Assembly (NCBI GenBank): GCA_964384215.1
Contig: CAYLLB010000010.1
Location: 60,561 to 124,560 of the forward strand
DNA from: JAJFUV01 sp964384215
GTDB taxonomy: Bacteria > Acidobacteriota > Terriglobia > Bryobacterales > Bryobacteraceae
Direction: 5' to 3'
Length of the DNA: 64,000 nt
Part shown: positions 1 to 9,174 of the stretch, piece by piece
Position numbering within the stretch: the stretch's first letter is position 1
Layout: each line of letters begins with the position of its first letter
Notes under the pieces: model-generated
Seen by the model: only the letters and a program-made list of their open reading frames with translations
Databases searched by the model: none
Told to the model about the DNA's origin: nothing
Position numbers and translations under genes: made by a program

Positions 1-143
1 GCGGCGGTTACATTTTCCAATCGGATCATTCGGTGCCCGGAAGCGTCCCGGCCGAAAGCTACGAATACGTAGTGAAGCTGGTGCGGGAATACGGCAAGTA
101 TCCGCTGCGGCTTGGCGAGTTCGATCTTCCCGATATTGGCTAA
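1..143 (+). CDS. C-terminal end of a URO-D superfamily protein (partial)
   Basis: The reading frame is open from base 3 and ends at TAA 141-143, so only the last 46 residues are present. They contain GGYIFQSDHSVPGSV followed by YEYVVKLVREYGKYP. This is the typical C-terminal signature of uroporphyrinogen-decarboxylase-like proteins, where the Asp-His pair closes the last strand of the TIM barrel and an amphipathic helix follows. In soil bacteria with many sugar genes such proteins are often corrinoid-linked methyltransferase-like paralogues rather than the haem enzyme HemE. The dehydrogenase gene starts only 4 bases downstream, so the two are probably co-transcribed. The upstream part lies outside the window, and the true substrate cannot be judged. 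Confidence 0.75.
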   Translation, partial: GGYIFQSDHSVPGSVPAESYEYVVKLVREYGKYPLRLGEFDLPDIG

Positions 144-147
144 CATC

Positions 148-897
148 ATGAGCACTCCATTTCGTCTGGACGGTAAGAAGGCGCTGGTGACCGGGGGCGC
201 GAGCGGCATTGGAGAAGCGATCAGCCGGGTCTTCGCTGGAGCCGGAGCGGCGGTTACCATTCTGGACGTCGACCCGGACCGCGCCGCGACACTCGCCTCC
301 GAATTGCCGGGCGCATCGAGCGTCGCCTGCGACGTGACAAATGAGGCTCGGGTGCAGGAAGTCTTCCGGCAACTCGGCACGCTGGACATCCTGGTGAACA
401 ATGCCGGCGTGGGCTTGGTGGGCGGCGTCGAAGAAACGTCGCTGGAAGACTTTCAGCGCCTGCTGCGCATCAATGTCGAAGGCGTGTTCCTGGTGACGAG
501 GGCGGCCATGCCGCTGCTGCTAGCATCGCACGGAACGATCGTGAACATCGGCTCCGTGGCGGGCGTGGTGGGCGTCAAGAAGCGCTTCGCCTATTGCGCC
601 ACCAAGGGCGCGGTGGTGGCCATGACACGGCAACTTTCGGTTGACTACCCTACGCAAATCAGGGTGAACTGCATCTGTCCGGGCACTGTGGACACACCGT
701 TCGTCGAAGCGTATCTCGAAAAGTACCACAAGCACGAAAAGGAGAAGGTGCGTCTCGAACTGAATGCGCGCCAGCCCATCGGCCGCCTGGGTAAACCCAT
801 CGAGATCGCGCACCTGGCACTGTATCTGGCCTCCGAGGAAGCCGCTTTCACAACCGGCAGCGTCATCACAATCGATGGTGGGTGGACCGCGGCCTGA
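148..897 (+). CDS. SDR-family NAD(P)-dependent oxidoreductase
   Basis: Classical short-chain dehydrogenase/reductase of 249 residues, the usual length for the family. The Rossmann glycine motif TGGASGIG is at residues 15-22 and NNAG starts near 84. The catalytic Ser is near 136, and Tyr149 and Lys153 form the YCATK motif. The C-terminus ends in ITIDGGW, as in 3-oxoacyl-ACP-reductase-like SDRs. I chose ATG 148 because it begins right before the conserved FRLDGKKALVTGG strand. The open frame extends to 112 but would overlap the preceding gene. With only 4 bases after the URO-D-like stop, the two genes look translationally coupled. The substrate, probably a sugar or polyol alcohol, is not shown by the sequence. 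Confidence 0.9.
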   Translation: MSTPFRLDGKKALVTGGASGIGEAISRVFAGAGAAVTILDVDPDRAATLASELPGASSVACDVTNEARVQEVFRQLGTLDILVNNAGVGLVGGVEETSLEDFQRLLRINVEGVFLVTRAAMPLLLASHGTIVNIGSVAGVVGVKKRFAYCATKGAVVAMTRQLSVDYPTQIRVNCICPGTVDTPFVEAYLEKYHKHEKEKVRLELNARQPIGRLGKPIEIAHLALYLASEEAAFTTGSVITIDGGWTAA

Positions 898-913
898 CCC
901 CTGAAAGTACACT

Positions 914-3334
914 GTGGATATGAGGCGGCTGTTCGCGCTAGCGTTATCCCTGTCCCCGACCTTCGCTGCCGTTCCGCCCACGGCTCTGGATCTGTCGCGG
1001 CAGATCAAGGATCTGACCCTGGACGCCGAAGAGTGCTACCACGTCCGGGAACTCAACTTTCAGAAGGAAGACATCCGATTCTTCCTTTCCGAGGGTTACC
1101 TTGTCTTTTCGCGGCCGGTTGCCGGAAGGCCGCTCTCGGCGGTCTTCACGACCGACATGGAGGGCGGGGACGCGGAGATTCTACTGTTCCCCCCGTTGGC
1201 GAGCGAGCGGCGCTTGCTGGCCTCGTATACGCACTCGCCTAACCTGAACGAGCACATCCGGACGGCGGTGTTCTTCTTCACAGACTCGACATATGAAATG
1301 CTCATGGAGCGCATCCGGGCCGAAGGTTCCTTCAAGAAGAAACCCGACGCCGGCGTGCTGGTGGCGAGTGGATTCCAAAGCATCGTGCGCAACCTGATCT
1401 CGAGTTACGAGACCAGACTGGTGGACGACCTGCTCACACGCCGCCCCGAAACCGGCTTCTTCTATGCGGTTGTCTCCGGAAGGAAATTAGGGAATTTCGA
1501 CCTGCTCTACGACCCCAGGATGACGGAGCAGATCAACATCGGCCAGGTGACCGTGCGCAACCAGCGCGTCTTTTTCGATTCCTGGACCAGCTTCCAGGCG
1601 CGTTCGTTCCGCAACGGCGCGCGGCAGGCGCCCGCGCCGGAGTTCACGCTTCGCAACTTCCGCATCGATGCGACGCTGGGCGCGGACTTGAACCTGCGCG
1701 TCACCACGCGCGCCGCCCTGGAACCCTCGGTAGACTCGTTGCGCAGCCTGCCATTCGAAATCTCGCGCCGCATGCGCATCCTGGGAGCGCGCATCGACGG
1801 GCAACCGGTGGAGGTCTTCCAGCGCGAGTCGATGCGGTCCAACCTGCTGCGCGGCCCGGACAACGAAGTTTTCCTGGTGTTGCCCCCCGCGGCACTGGAG
1901 AAGGGCCGGCGCTACGAGATCGAGTTCGTCCATGAAGGGAATGTGGTCAGCGAGGCGGGGAATCGCGTCTATTACGTGGGAGCGCGCGGCAACTGGTATC
2001 CCAACAGGGCCATGCAGTTCGCCGAGTACGATCTGACCTTCCACTACCCGAAGAGTTTCGACCTGGTGGCATCCGGCGAGGTCGTTGAAAACCGCGAGCA
2101 AGGCGAGTGGCGCTTGACCCACCGCCGTATTACTTCTCCGGTCCGGCTGGCCGGATTCAATCTCGGCGACTATCAACACAGCACTGTGAAGCGCGGTGGT
2201 TACACCGTGGAAGTCTATGCGAATCGAAAGCTCGAACCAACACTGTCCCGCAGTTCCCCGCCGGTTCTGATCGTGCCGCCGCGAACCGGGCCTCCGCGCC
2301 TGTCGAGGCGCCAGGATTCTTTGACGGTCGAACCCATGATCGTGCCTCCCGCAAGCGCGTCCGCGCGCACCGAACTGTTGGCCGGCGAGATCGCGTCGTC
2401 GCTCGAATTCATGTCCACATGGTTCGGTCCGCCGCCCCTCAGAACCCTAACGGTGTCCCCCATTCCCGGCACGTTCGGCCAAGGCTTCCCGGGGCTGATC
2501 TATCTCTCCACGTTAAGCTATCTTGCGCCAGACGACAGACCTTCCGCTGCCCGATCAGAATGGAACCGCTTGTTCTTTTCCGAGATTCTGCATGCGCACG
2601 AAACCGCGCATCAATGGTGGGGTAACACGGTCACAGCGGCAGGTTACCAGGATGAGTGGCTGATGGAATCGCTGGCCAATTACTCCGCGCTTTTGTGCCT
2701 CGAACGGCGAAAGGGTGTGCGCGTCATGGATTCCGTTCTCCAGGAGTACAAAACCCGCTTGCTTGCTCCTTCCGAGGACGGCCGGTCGGTGGAGTCGGTG
2801 GGGCCGATCGTGCTGGGTTCGCGACTCAAAACCTCGCTTGCGCCCGACGCCTGGCGCGCCATCACGTATGAGAAAGGCTCCTGGATCATGCACATGCTGC
2901 GGCGGAAGTTGGGCGACGAGCGGTTCCTGGCAGCGCTGAAGGAACTCTGCCGCCGCTACCGGTACCGGGGAGTGAGCACGGATCAGTTCCGCGGTGTGCT
3001 CAAGGAATACATACCGCCGGATTCTCCCGACCCCGCGCTCGAAGAGTTCTTTGAGCGGTGGGTTTACGGCACCGGCATCCCCACACTGAAGCTCTCCTGG
3101 AACATGGTAGGCAAGGCGCCCAGGCAGACGTTGCGCATTACTGTCGCGCAAACCGGCGTGGAGGATGACTTCAGCATCGAGGTCCCCGTGGAAGTGCAGC
3201 TTGCCAGGGGCCGTTCGATTTCGCGCGTTGTCCGCACTTCGTCGACACCGGCAAGCATCGATCTGCGGCTGGCGCGGCCTCCGCTCAAGGTATTGCTGGA
3301 TCCGTCGCAGAGCATCCTGGCCGTACGCGACTAA
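914..3334 (+). CDS. Secreted M1-like (aminopeptidase N type) metallopeptidase
   Basis: An 806-residue protein with an N-terminal hydrophobic signal segment (RRLFALALSLSPTFA). The gluzincin zinc site HETAH lies near residue 562 and is followed about 18 residues later by the third ligand Glu in WLMESLAN, the spacing of M1 aminopeptidases. The usual GAMEN substrate loop is replaced by a PGTFGQGFPGLIYLS segment, so exopeptidase specificity may differ from PepN. The first half (about 30-470) is a long beta-rich region with no motif I can name. GTG 914 and ATG 920 are both possible starts, and no clear Shine-Dalgarno sequence separates them. The gene follows the SDR gene by 16 bases. Confidence 0.82.
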   Translation: MDMRRLFALALSLSPTFAAVPPTALDLSRQIKDLTLDAEECYHVRELNFQKEDIRFFLSEGYLVFSRPVAGRPLSAVFTTDMEGGDAEILLFPPLASERRLLASYTHSPNLNEHIRTAVFFFTDSTYEMLMERIRAEGSFKKKPDAGVLVASGFQSIVRNLISSYETRLVDDLLTRRPETGFFYAVVSGRKLGNFDLLYDPRMTEQINIGQVTVRNQRVFFDSWTSFQARSFRNGARQAPAPEFTLRNFRIDATLGADLNLRVTTRAALEPSVDSLRSLPFEISRRMRILGARIDGQPVEVFQRESMRSNLLRGPDNEVFLVLPPAALEKGRRYEIEFVHEGNVVSEAGNRVYYVGARGNWYPNRAMQFAEYDLTFHYPKSFDLVASGEVVENREQGEWRLTHRRITSPVRLAGFNLGDYQHSTVKRGGYTVEVYANRKLEPTLSRSSPPVLIVPPRTGPPRLSRRQDSLTVEPMIVPPASASARTELLAGEIASSLEFMSTWFGPPPLRTLTVSPIPGTFGQGFPGLIYLSTLSYLAPDDRPSAARSEWNRLFFSEILHAHETAHQWWGNTVTAAGYQDEWLMESLANYSALLCLERRKGVRVMDSVLQEYKTRLLAPSEDGRSVESVGPIVLGSRLKTSLAPDAWRAITYEKGSWIMHMLRRKLGDERFLAALKELCRRYRYRGVSTDQFRGVLKEYIPPDSPDPALEEFFERWVYGTGIPTLKLSWNMVGKAPRQTLRITVAQTGVEDDFSIEVPVEVQLARGRSISRVVRTSSTPASIDLRLARPPLKVLLDPSQSILAVRD

Positions 3335-3354
3335 CAGCACGCCCTGGATAGCCT

Positions 3355-5061
3355 ATGATGTCTCACATGGCACACCTCAGCCGCAGGTCTTTTTTGGCCG
3401 CTTCGACGGCTATCGCCGCGCCCACCCGCCCGCCGGATAAGGTGGTGGTCCTCACCTTCGACGACGCCGTGAAGTCGCACCGCACTTTCGTGGCTCCGCT
3501 CCTCAAGGAGCACGGGTTCCGGGCCACGTTCTTCGTCTCGCACGGCTTCATGAACCTGGTGGAACACTCGCTCACCTGGAAGGAGATCGCGGAAATCCAC
3601 CAGATGGGGTTCGAGATCGGCAACCATAGCTGGACGCACGCCGGGTTTCACACCCCGCGCGCCGCCGCGCGCCTCGAAGGCGAACTGGCGCTGGTCGAAT
3701 ATGAGCTGGCGCGGGTAGGAGTGCCCCGGCCGACGAGCTTCGCCTGGTGCGGCAACACGTTCGGGCCGGAGGCGGTTGACGTGCTGCGCGCCAAGGGATT
3801 CCGCTTCGCGCGGCGCGGGGAAATGCCCGAGGCCCCGTACGGTCAATTGATTGTGGGCGCGGCGTACGATCCGCGCCGGCACCATCCCCTCCTGGTTCCG
3901 ACCACCGGCGACGCCTACCCCTCCTGGAACCTGGAGCACTTCAAGAAAGTAGTCCGGGAGGCGCGCGATGGGCGCATCGTGATCCTCCAGTTCCACGGGG
4001 TACCGGATATCGCCCACCCCTGGGTGCACACGCCGCCGGAGCGTTTCCGCGAGTACATGCAGTACTTGAAGGATGAAGGCTTCCGTGTGATCGCGCTGCG
4101 CGATCTGGAGGAGTTCGCGGACCTCGCGCATCCGCCGGCTGATCCGCTGCTCACCGTGCGGCAGCCGGCTCCGAAAGACGGCAAGTTGAAGCTGCCGCCG
4201 GAGATGGCTGCGACGCGCGAGGACCTTGCCTACTGGCTCCCGAACATGCTCTCCATGCACCGCTTCAGCTTGCAGGAAACAGCCAAGGTCTGCGGCTACG
4301 GGGAAGAAGAAGTCCGAAGCAAAGCCGAGGAACTGCGCGTTCCACCGCCACCCACTACGCCCGCCTTGCGCGTGGCGCCGTACCCGGGCGGCCGCCATCC
4401 GCGCATTGGATTCCTGGAAGGGGCCATCGGTCCTATGCGCGGTACCAAGGCCAGCGTGTTTCTGCCTTGGGATCCCGCGGCTTACGTCGTGGTCGATCTG
4501 CCCGAAGCCATCTTCTGCAACCTCGGTTTACTCTTCCTGGCCCACACGCACATCCCCACCATCTGGGATCAGCAGAACAAAGTGATCGACAACATCGATT
4601 GGGCGCGCGCATCAGGCGGCGCCCTTACATCCCGCTGGGTGCTGCCGAACCAGACCGCCTTCGGCGCATCCATCCGAGTGGAACAGGATCACGTGGCCAT
4701 GGGGCTGGAGTTGACCAACGGCACGCCGGAGAAACTGGAGAAGCTGCGGACACAGGTTTGCGTGATGCTGAAGGGCGCTCCGGGATTTGCCGCGCTGTCC
4801 AACGCGAACAAACGCTTCGGTTCGTCCGTGGCGGCCGTGGGCGACGAAACCGGCCGGCGATGGATTCTCACCTCCTGGCAGCAGGCCGTGCGGACCTGGG
4901 GCAATTCCAAGGTGCCTTGCCTGCACGTCGATCCGGCGTTTGCGGATTGTGAACCCGGCCGGACCGTGAGATTGACCGGCCGGCTCTGGTTCTATGAGGG
5001 ATCAGACATCGATGCGGAAATGCAGCGCGCCGGTCAACTCCTCAACGGCGGCAAGGACTAA
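3355..5061 (+). CDS. Polysaccharide deacetylase (CE4-like, NodB fold) with an unassigned C-terminal domain
   Basis: A 568-residue protein. A Tat/Sec-like leader (LSRRSFLAASTAIAA) precedes a NodB-homology domain at about 27-260. The metal/catalytic motif TFDD is at about 33-36, the second motif region is EIGNHSWTHAGFH, and a late strand reads IVILQFHG. These are features of CE4-type deacetylases, which remove N- or O-acetyl groups from polysaccharides. Residues about 270-565 form a second domain that I do not recognise; it contains a segment around YPGGRHPRIGF and an aromatic-rich stretch VVVDLPEAIF. ATG codons at 3355, 3358 and 3367 are all possible starts. The gene ends 4 bases into the convergent TPR gene. 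Confidence 0.78.
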   Translation: MMSHMAHLSRRSFLAASTAIAAPTRPPDKVVVLTFDDAVKSHRTFVAPLLKEHGFRATFFVSHGFMNLVEHSLTWKEIAEIHQMGFEIGNHSWTHAGFHTPRAAARLEGELALVEYELARVGVPRPTSFAWCGNTFGPEAVDVLRAKGFRFARRGEMPEAPYGQLIVGAAYDPRRHHPLLVPTTGDAYPSWNLEHFKKVVREARDGRIVILQFHGVPDIAHPWVHTPPERFREYMQYLKDEGFRVIALRDLEEFADLAHPPADPLLTVRQPAPKDGKLKLPPEMAATREDLAYWLPNMLSMHRFSLQETAKVCGYGEEEVRSKAEELRVPPPPTTPALRVAPYPGGRHPRIGFLEGAIGPMRGTKASVFLPWDPAAYVVVDLPEAIFCNLGLLFLAHTHIPTIWDQQNKVIDNIDWARASGGALTSRWVLPNQTAFGASIRVEQDHVAMGLELTNGTPEKLEKLRTQVCVMLKGAPGFAALSNANKRFGSSVAAVGDETGRRWILTSWQQAVRTWGNSKVPCLHVDPAFADCEPGRTVRLTGRLWFYEGSDIDAEMQRAGQLLNGGKD

Positions 5062-6404
5062 ACGAGCAGGGACTGGATCGCCGACTGACCTCGAAAGACC
5101 TCGCTGAGCAAGGCACGGTAGCTGGCATGCTGTCGCAGAGGCGCGAAGAAGGGATCCACTCCGACCAGGACTAGCCTGCTCGGCCGGTTCTCTCGCGCAC
5201 GGAACAAGCACTCAAGAGCCGCATCGACTTCGCCGAGACCAAGATGCACCATTGCACAATCCACCGCCGGAATGAATCGCCCATGTGACATCTTCCGCAG
5301 ACCGGCGAGAATCTCCCGCGCCTCCTGGCTCCGGCCCATCCGGACGAGGACGCGACCCATGTGCCCCATCACGAGATGGTTGCCTCCGGAGTAACGCGAC
5401 GCTTCGCGAAAGGACTCAAGAGCTTGATCCAGCGTGCCCTTCTTCTCGAACAGGGCGCCGCGGACCAGCCATGGAAGATAGAAATGTCGCTCCAGTTCCA
5501 GGGCGTGCCGGCAATACTCCCGAGCTTGTTCGTCGTCCCCTGCCGCGTAACGTCCCCATGCGGCGAGGGAGAAAGCGACGGCGGAAAGAGGATCAAGCTG
5601 CAACGCGCGCCGCATCTCGTCGCCGGCCTCGCCGAAGCGCGCCAGCGGCAGCAGGCACCAGTGCGCGTGCCAGACGTACGCCTGGGCACAATCGCGCTGG
5701 CATTTGACGGCAAGAGCAAATTCACGCTGTGCGCCGTCCCAATCCAGTTCGTACACCGCCCGGACTGCGCCCAACGCGGCGTGCGCCTCGGCATTTGATT
5801 CATCGAGTTGGAGAGCGCTCATGGCGGCGTCCCGCGCTTTCGGCATGACTATGGCCGGTTCTCCGTACCCGTAGGAACTCCGCAGCACACATGCCGCCGC
5901 CAGACCGGCGTGGGCGGCCGCAAAACCCGGGTAGGACTGGATGACACTTGTAAAGCACGCGGCCGCTTTCTCTACGCCGCCCGCTGTTCTCTTCTTCATG
6001 TAATGACGGCCCAGCAGGTACGTGTTGTACATCTCAGAGCCGGCTTCGGGAATTCGGGATGAAATCTTGGACCGCACACCGGGCTGACCATCCTGCAACG
6101 CATCGAAGACGGGCCTGTAACCCCGGCGAGCCAGACTGATCTTCACTCCTCCGGTCTCGGGCGCGCGCCGGTAGTATTGCTCAAGTTTCACCCGGAGCCG
6201 GTGCGCATCGACCCGCACGATCGGGTCCAACCTGGGGTCAAACGAAGCTGGCTTGCCGAACGCCTCGACGGCGATAGTGTACTCTCGCAGCGGCAAGTCC
6301 GGCTGCTCGAGAGTTCGCTCCACGCAGAACTTGAGAAAAACCTGGAGTCGCCGGGAATACCGAAAGGTCCGGCTGGCCAGAATGCGTCCAAGCTCCGCGC
6401 GCAC
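5058..6404 (-). CDS. TPR-repeat protein with an N-terminal acidobacterial-type putative regulatory domain
   Basis: A 448-residue protein. Residues about 1-95 contain ILASRTFRYSRRLQVFLKF, then REYTIAVEAFGKP and DPRLDPIVRVDAHRLRVKL, followed by GVKISLARRGYRPVF. This arrangement recurs at the N-terminus of many acidobacterial TPR proteins and has winged-helix-like character, but its function is not established. From about 115 to 440 there are tandem TPR-like helix pairs (for example residues with the pattern A..LGA..A and A..A...AL.LDP). There is no signal peptide or membrane segment, so it is probably cytosolic. The GTG start at 6404 is the first start codon in a frame bounded upstream by TGA, although the conserved domain may begin slightly earlier. 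Confidence 0.7.
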   Translation of the reverse strand: MRAELGRILASRTFRYSRRLQVFLKFCVERTLEQPDLPLREYTIAVEAFGKPASFDPRLDPIVRVDAHRLRVKLEQYYRRAPETGGVKISLARRGYRPVFDALQDGQPGVRSKISSRIPEAGSEMYNTYLLGRHYMKKRTAGGVEKAAACFTSVIQSYPGFAAAHAGLAAACVLRSSYGYGEPAIVMPKARDAAMSALQLDESNAEAHAALGAVRAVYELDWDGAQREFALAVKCQRDCAQAYVWHAHWCLLPLARFGEAGDEMRRALQLDPLSAVAFSLAAWGRYAAGDDEQAREYCRHALELERHFYLPWLVRGALFEKKGTLDQALESFREASRYSGGNHLVMGHMGRVLVRMGRSQEAREILAGLRKMSHGRFIPAVDCAMVHLGLGEVDAALECLFRARENRPSRLVLVGVDPFFAPLRQHASYRALLSEVFRGQSAIQSLLV

Positions 6405-6584
6405 TTGGTCCGCCGTGACTGTGCCAACCGGCCGGGCTCCGCCGCTATGTGGTTGTTGCTTCAGAAGACCATTGCCCCCAATTCGTCACAAAACCACACA
6501 ATACGACTTGAACTCCAAATTTTCCCCGACAGCACCGTGGAAAATCAAGTCAAGATTGTCTTGTTTTGGGATCGCGAACTGGCT

Positions 6585-7223
6585 TCAACGCACTTCGAGC
6601 AACTCGCGAATATCGGAAATTATGTAATCCGGCTTCCACCGGCGCAGTTCGTCGGCGTCGCCGTATCCGTAAAGGGCCGCGCAGATTTTGACGCCGGCCC
6701 GTCTTCCCGCTTCCATGTCCGGAGCGGAATCGCCTACCAGGAGGCATTCCTCCGGCTTCGCGCCGAGCGCTTGCATCGAGGCCAGCACCACGTCCGGAGC
6801 CGGTTTATGCGGGAAGCCGTCCGTACCTTGCACGTGGTCGAAATACGCGATGAGTCCGAATTTCTCCAGTACCGCCCGCGTGGTAGGCGTTCCCTTGGTG
6901 GTGACCGTGGCCTTGCGGCCGCCAAGCGCCGCCAACGTTTCCGCAACACCCGGATAGGGCTTCGTCAGGCGATGCTCGCGCGTGGGGTAGATTGCCCGGT
7001 ACTTCTGGATCAGCGCATCGTAGGTTTCCGCCGGTTCATCCGGGAATATATCCTGGAACAGGTCCAGCAGATGGCGGCCAATGTATCGCCGTAGGAATTC
7101 GAAGGGCACATCCTTCCGCGAGGTCGTCGCCAGCACTTCCTGAATCGCGCCGCAAATATCGGCCGCCGATTCGAGCAACGTCCCGTCAACGTCGAACAGG
7201 TAATACGGATAGGGGGGAATCAC
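6585..7223 (-). CDS. gph: HAD-superfamily phosphatase, phosphoglycolate-phosphatase-like
   Basis: A 212-residue HAD hydrolase of the usual Gph/PGPase length. Motif I is FDVDGTLLESA at the N-terminus (nucleophile Asp at about 10, second Asp at 12). A helical cap follows, then a Thr/Lys region with KPAPDVV, and motif IV LLVGDSAPDMEAG. It probably hydrolyses a small phosphorylated metabolite such as 2-phosphoglycolate; the substrate is inferred only. The GTG start at 7221-7223 overlaps the ftsH stop by 4 bases (GTGA), so it is likely translated from the ftsH message by re-initiation. The 180 bases between this gene and the TPR gene show nothing I can name. Confidence 0.8.
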   Translation of the reverse strand: MIPPYPYYLFDVDGTLLESAADICGAIQEVLATTSRKDVPFEFLRRYIGRHLLDLFQDIFPDEPAETYDALIQKYRAIYPTREHRLTKPYPGVAETLAALGGRKATVTTKGTPTTRAVLEKFGLIAYFDHVQGTDGFPHKPAPDVVLASMQALGAKPEECLLVGDSAPDMEAGRRAGVKICAALYGYGDADELRRWKPDYIISDIRELLEVR

Positions 7224-9127
7224 GCCGGTTGAGGCCGCTCGCCTTCCACGAGCCCCGGAACCCGCTGGGCGGATTCCGGCCGGATCACCTGCTGTTTATC
7301 GCCGCCATCGGATTTCGACGCATGGTAGGCGGGCAAGGGCGTCCCCTCAATTAACTGTTTGATCTCGGAACCGTCCAGAACTTCGCGTTCCAAAAGCGCT
7401 TCTGCAATGCGCACAAGCGCGTCCGAGTGCTCTTCGATGATGGTTGACGCCCTCCGGTAGCCTTCGTCCACCAGGCGGCGCACCTCTTCATCGATCTTGA
7501 CGGCGGTGTCTTCGCTGTAATCACGATGTTGGGCGATTTCGCGGCCAAGGAAGATCTGCTCTTCCTTCTTGCCGAAACTCAGAGGCCCCAGCCGGCTCAT
7601 CCCCCACTCGCACACCATCTTTCGCGCCAACTCCGTAGCCCGCTCGATGTCGTTTCCCGCGCCCGTGGTCACCTTATCCAAGAACTTCTCTTCGGCGATG
7701 CGGCCCGCCATGAGGTTGGAAAGCTGCGCTTCCAGGTATTCCCTACTGTAGGAGTGCTTGTCCTCGATAGGGAGTTGCATGGTGACGCCCAGCGCCATGC
7801 CGCGCGGAATGATGGAAACCTTGTGCACCGGATCGGCGTTGGGGATCAAAGCAGCCACCAGCGCGTGTCCCGCTTCGTGGTAGGCCGTGCCGCGCTTCTC
7901 CTCGTCGCTGATGATCATCGACTTGCGCTCGGCGCCCATCATGACCTTGTCTTTGGCCACCTCAAAGTCATACATGGTGACGACCTTGCGGTTCTGCCGC
8001 GCCGCCACCAGCGCCGCTTCGTTCACCAGGTTGGCCAGATCCGCGCCCGCAAAACCCGGCGTGCCGCGCGCGATTACGCTGAGATCCACATCGTCGGAAA
8101 GCGGCGTCTTCTTGGTGTGGACCTTCAGAATCAGTTCGCGACCCTTCACGTCGGGACGGCCCACCACCACACGCCGATCAAACCTCCCCGGCCGCAGCAA
8201 GGCTGGATCCAGCACGTCCGGCCGGTTGGTGGCGGCCACCAGAATCACGCCCTCGTTGGATTCGAATCCGTCCATTTCCACCAGCAACTGATTGAGCGTC
8301 TGTTCGCGCTCGTCGTGCCCGCCGCCCAAGCCCGCGCCGCGGTGCCGGCCGACCGCGTCGATTTCGTCGATGAAAATGATGCAGGGCGCGTTCTTCTTAC
8401 CCTGCTCGAAAAGATCGCGCACGCGGCTGGCGCCCACGCCGACGAACATCTCCACAAAATCCGAACCCGAAATCGAGAAGAACGGCACGTTCGCCTCGCC
8501 GGCGATGGCGCGCGCCAGAAGCGTCTTGCCCGTGCCGGGCGAGCCGATCAGCAACACGCCTTTCGGAATGCGGCCACCCAGCTTCTGGAACTTCTGCGGC
8601 TCGCGCAGGAACTCGATAATCTCCTGCAACTCTTCCTTGGCTTCATCGACGCCGGCGACGTCCTTGAACGTAACCTTCTTCTGTTGTGACGAGTGCAGCC
8701 GCGCGCGGCTCTTGCCGAAGCTCAAAGCCTTGTTGCCGCCGCTCTGCATCTGCCGCAGCATGAAGATCCACAATCCCCCCAGAAGGATGAACGGAAGGAA
8801 ATTCACCAGCAGCGATACCCAACCGCTCGAGTTCGCTTCCTTGATGTCTACGTTCACGCCCTTCTCGCGTAGAACCTTGTAGATGTCGGGGTAGTTCTTG
8901 GGAATCTGGACCCGCAGCGTGTCGGTGGACTCGCGGTACGTACCGCGAACCTCGCCGTCGGTGATCGTCACGCTCTTCACCTTCCCGGCTTCCACGTCGT
9001 TCATAAACCCGGTGAACGATAGTTGCTGCTCGTTCTGCGTCTTGCCGGTGCGGACCACCGTCACGAGCAGCACGACCACACAGATCAGTACTACCCAGAA
9101 TATTGCCGTCTTGATATTGGAATTCAT
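7220..9127 (-). CDS. ftsH: ATP-dependent zinc metalloprotease FtsH
   Basis: A 635-residue membrane-anchored AAA+ protease. Two N-terminal transmembrane segments (about 8-25 and 103-125) flank a periplasmic domain. Walker A GSPGTGKT is near 193-200, Walker B IIFIDEID near 250, and the second region of homology (AATNRPDVLDPALLRPGRFD) follows. The zinc motif HEAGH is near 416-420. Length and order match canonical FtsH, which degrades unassembled membrane proteins and regulators such as LpxC or sigma-32. It lies 42 bases downstream of tilS, a frequently conserved neighbour, and overlaps the downstream phosphatase gene by 4 bases. Confidence 0.98.
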   Translation of the reverse strand: MNSNIKTAIFWVVLICVVVLLVTVVRTGKTQNEQQLSFTGFMNDVEAGKVKSVTITDGEVRGTYRESTDTLRVQIPKNYPDIYKVLREKGVNVDIKEANSSGWVSLLVNFLPFILLGGLWIFMLRQMQSGGNKALSFGKSRARLHSSQQKKVTFKDVAGVDEAKEELQEIIEFLREPQKFQKLGGRIPKGVLLIGSPGTGKTLLARAIAGEANVPFFSISGSDFVEMFVGVGASRVRDLFEQGKKNAPCIIFIDEIDAVGRHRGAGLGGGHDEREQTLNQLLVEMDGFESNEGVILVAATNRPDVLDPALLRPGRFDRRVVVGRPDVKGRELILKVHTKKTPLSDDVDLSVIARGTPGFAGADLANLVNEAALVAARQNRKVVTMYDFEVAKDKVMMGAERKSMIISDEEKRGTAYHEAGHALVAALIPNADPVHKVSIIPRGMALGVTMQLPIEDKHSYSREYLEAQLSNLMAGRIAEEKFLDKVTTGAGNDIERATELARKMVCEWGMSRLGPLSFGKKEEQIFLGREIAQHRDYSEDTAVKIDEEVRRLVDEGYRRASTIIEEHSDALVRIAEALLEREVLDGSEIKQLIEGTPLPAYHASKSDGGDKQQVIRPESAQRVPGLVEGERPQPA

Positions 9128-9168
9128 GCTTGACCTTCGCCGGTCTCGGCTTACGTCACTCTACTTCA

Positions 9169-9174
9169 ATTATA
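9169..9174 (-). promoter_or_regulatory. Candidate -10 box for ftsH
   Basis: On the minus strand the hexamer TATAAT is a perfect consensus -10 box, 41 bases upstream of the ftsH ATG and overlapping the last codons of tilS. The region about 17 bases further upstream has no convincing -35 box, so this is a candidate only. It would let ftsH be transcribed independently of tilS. Confidence 0.35.
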
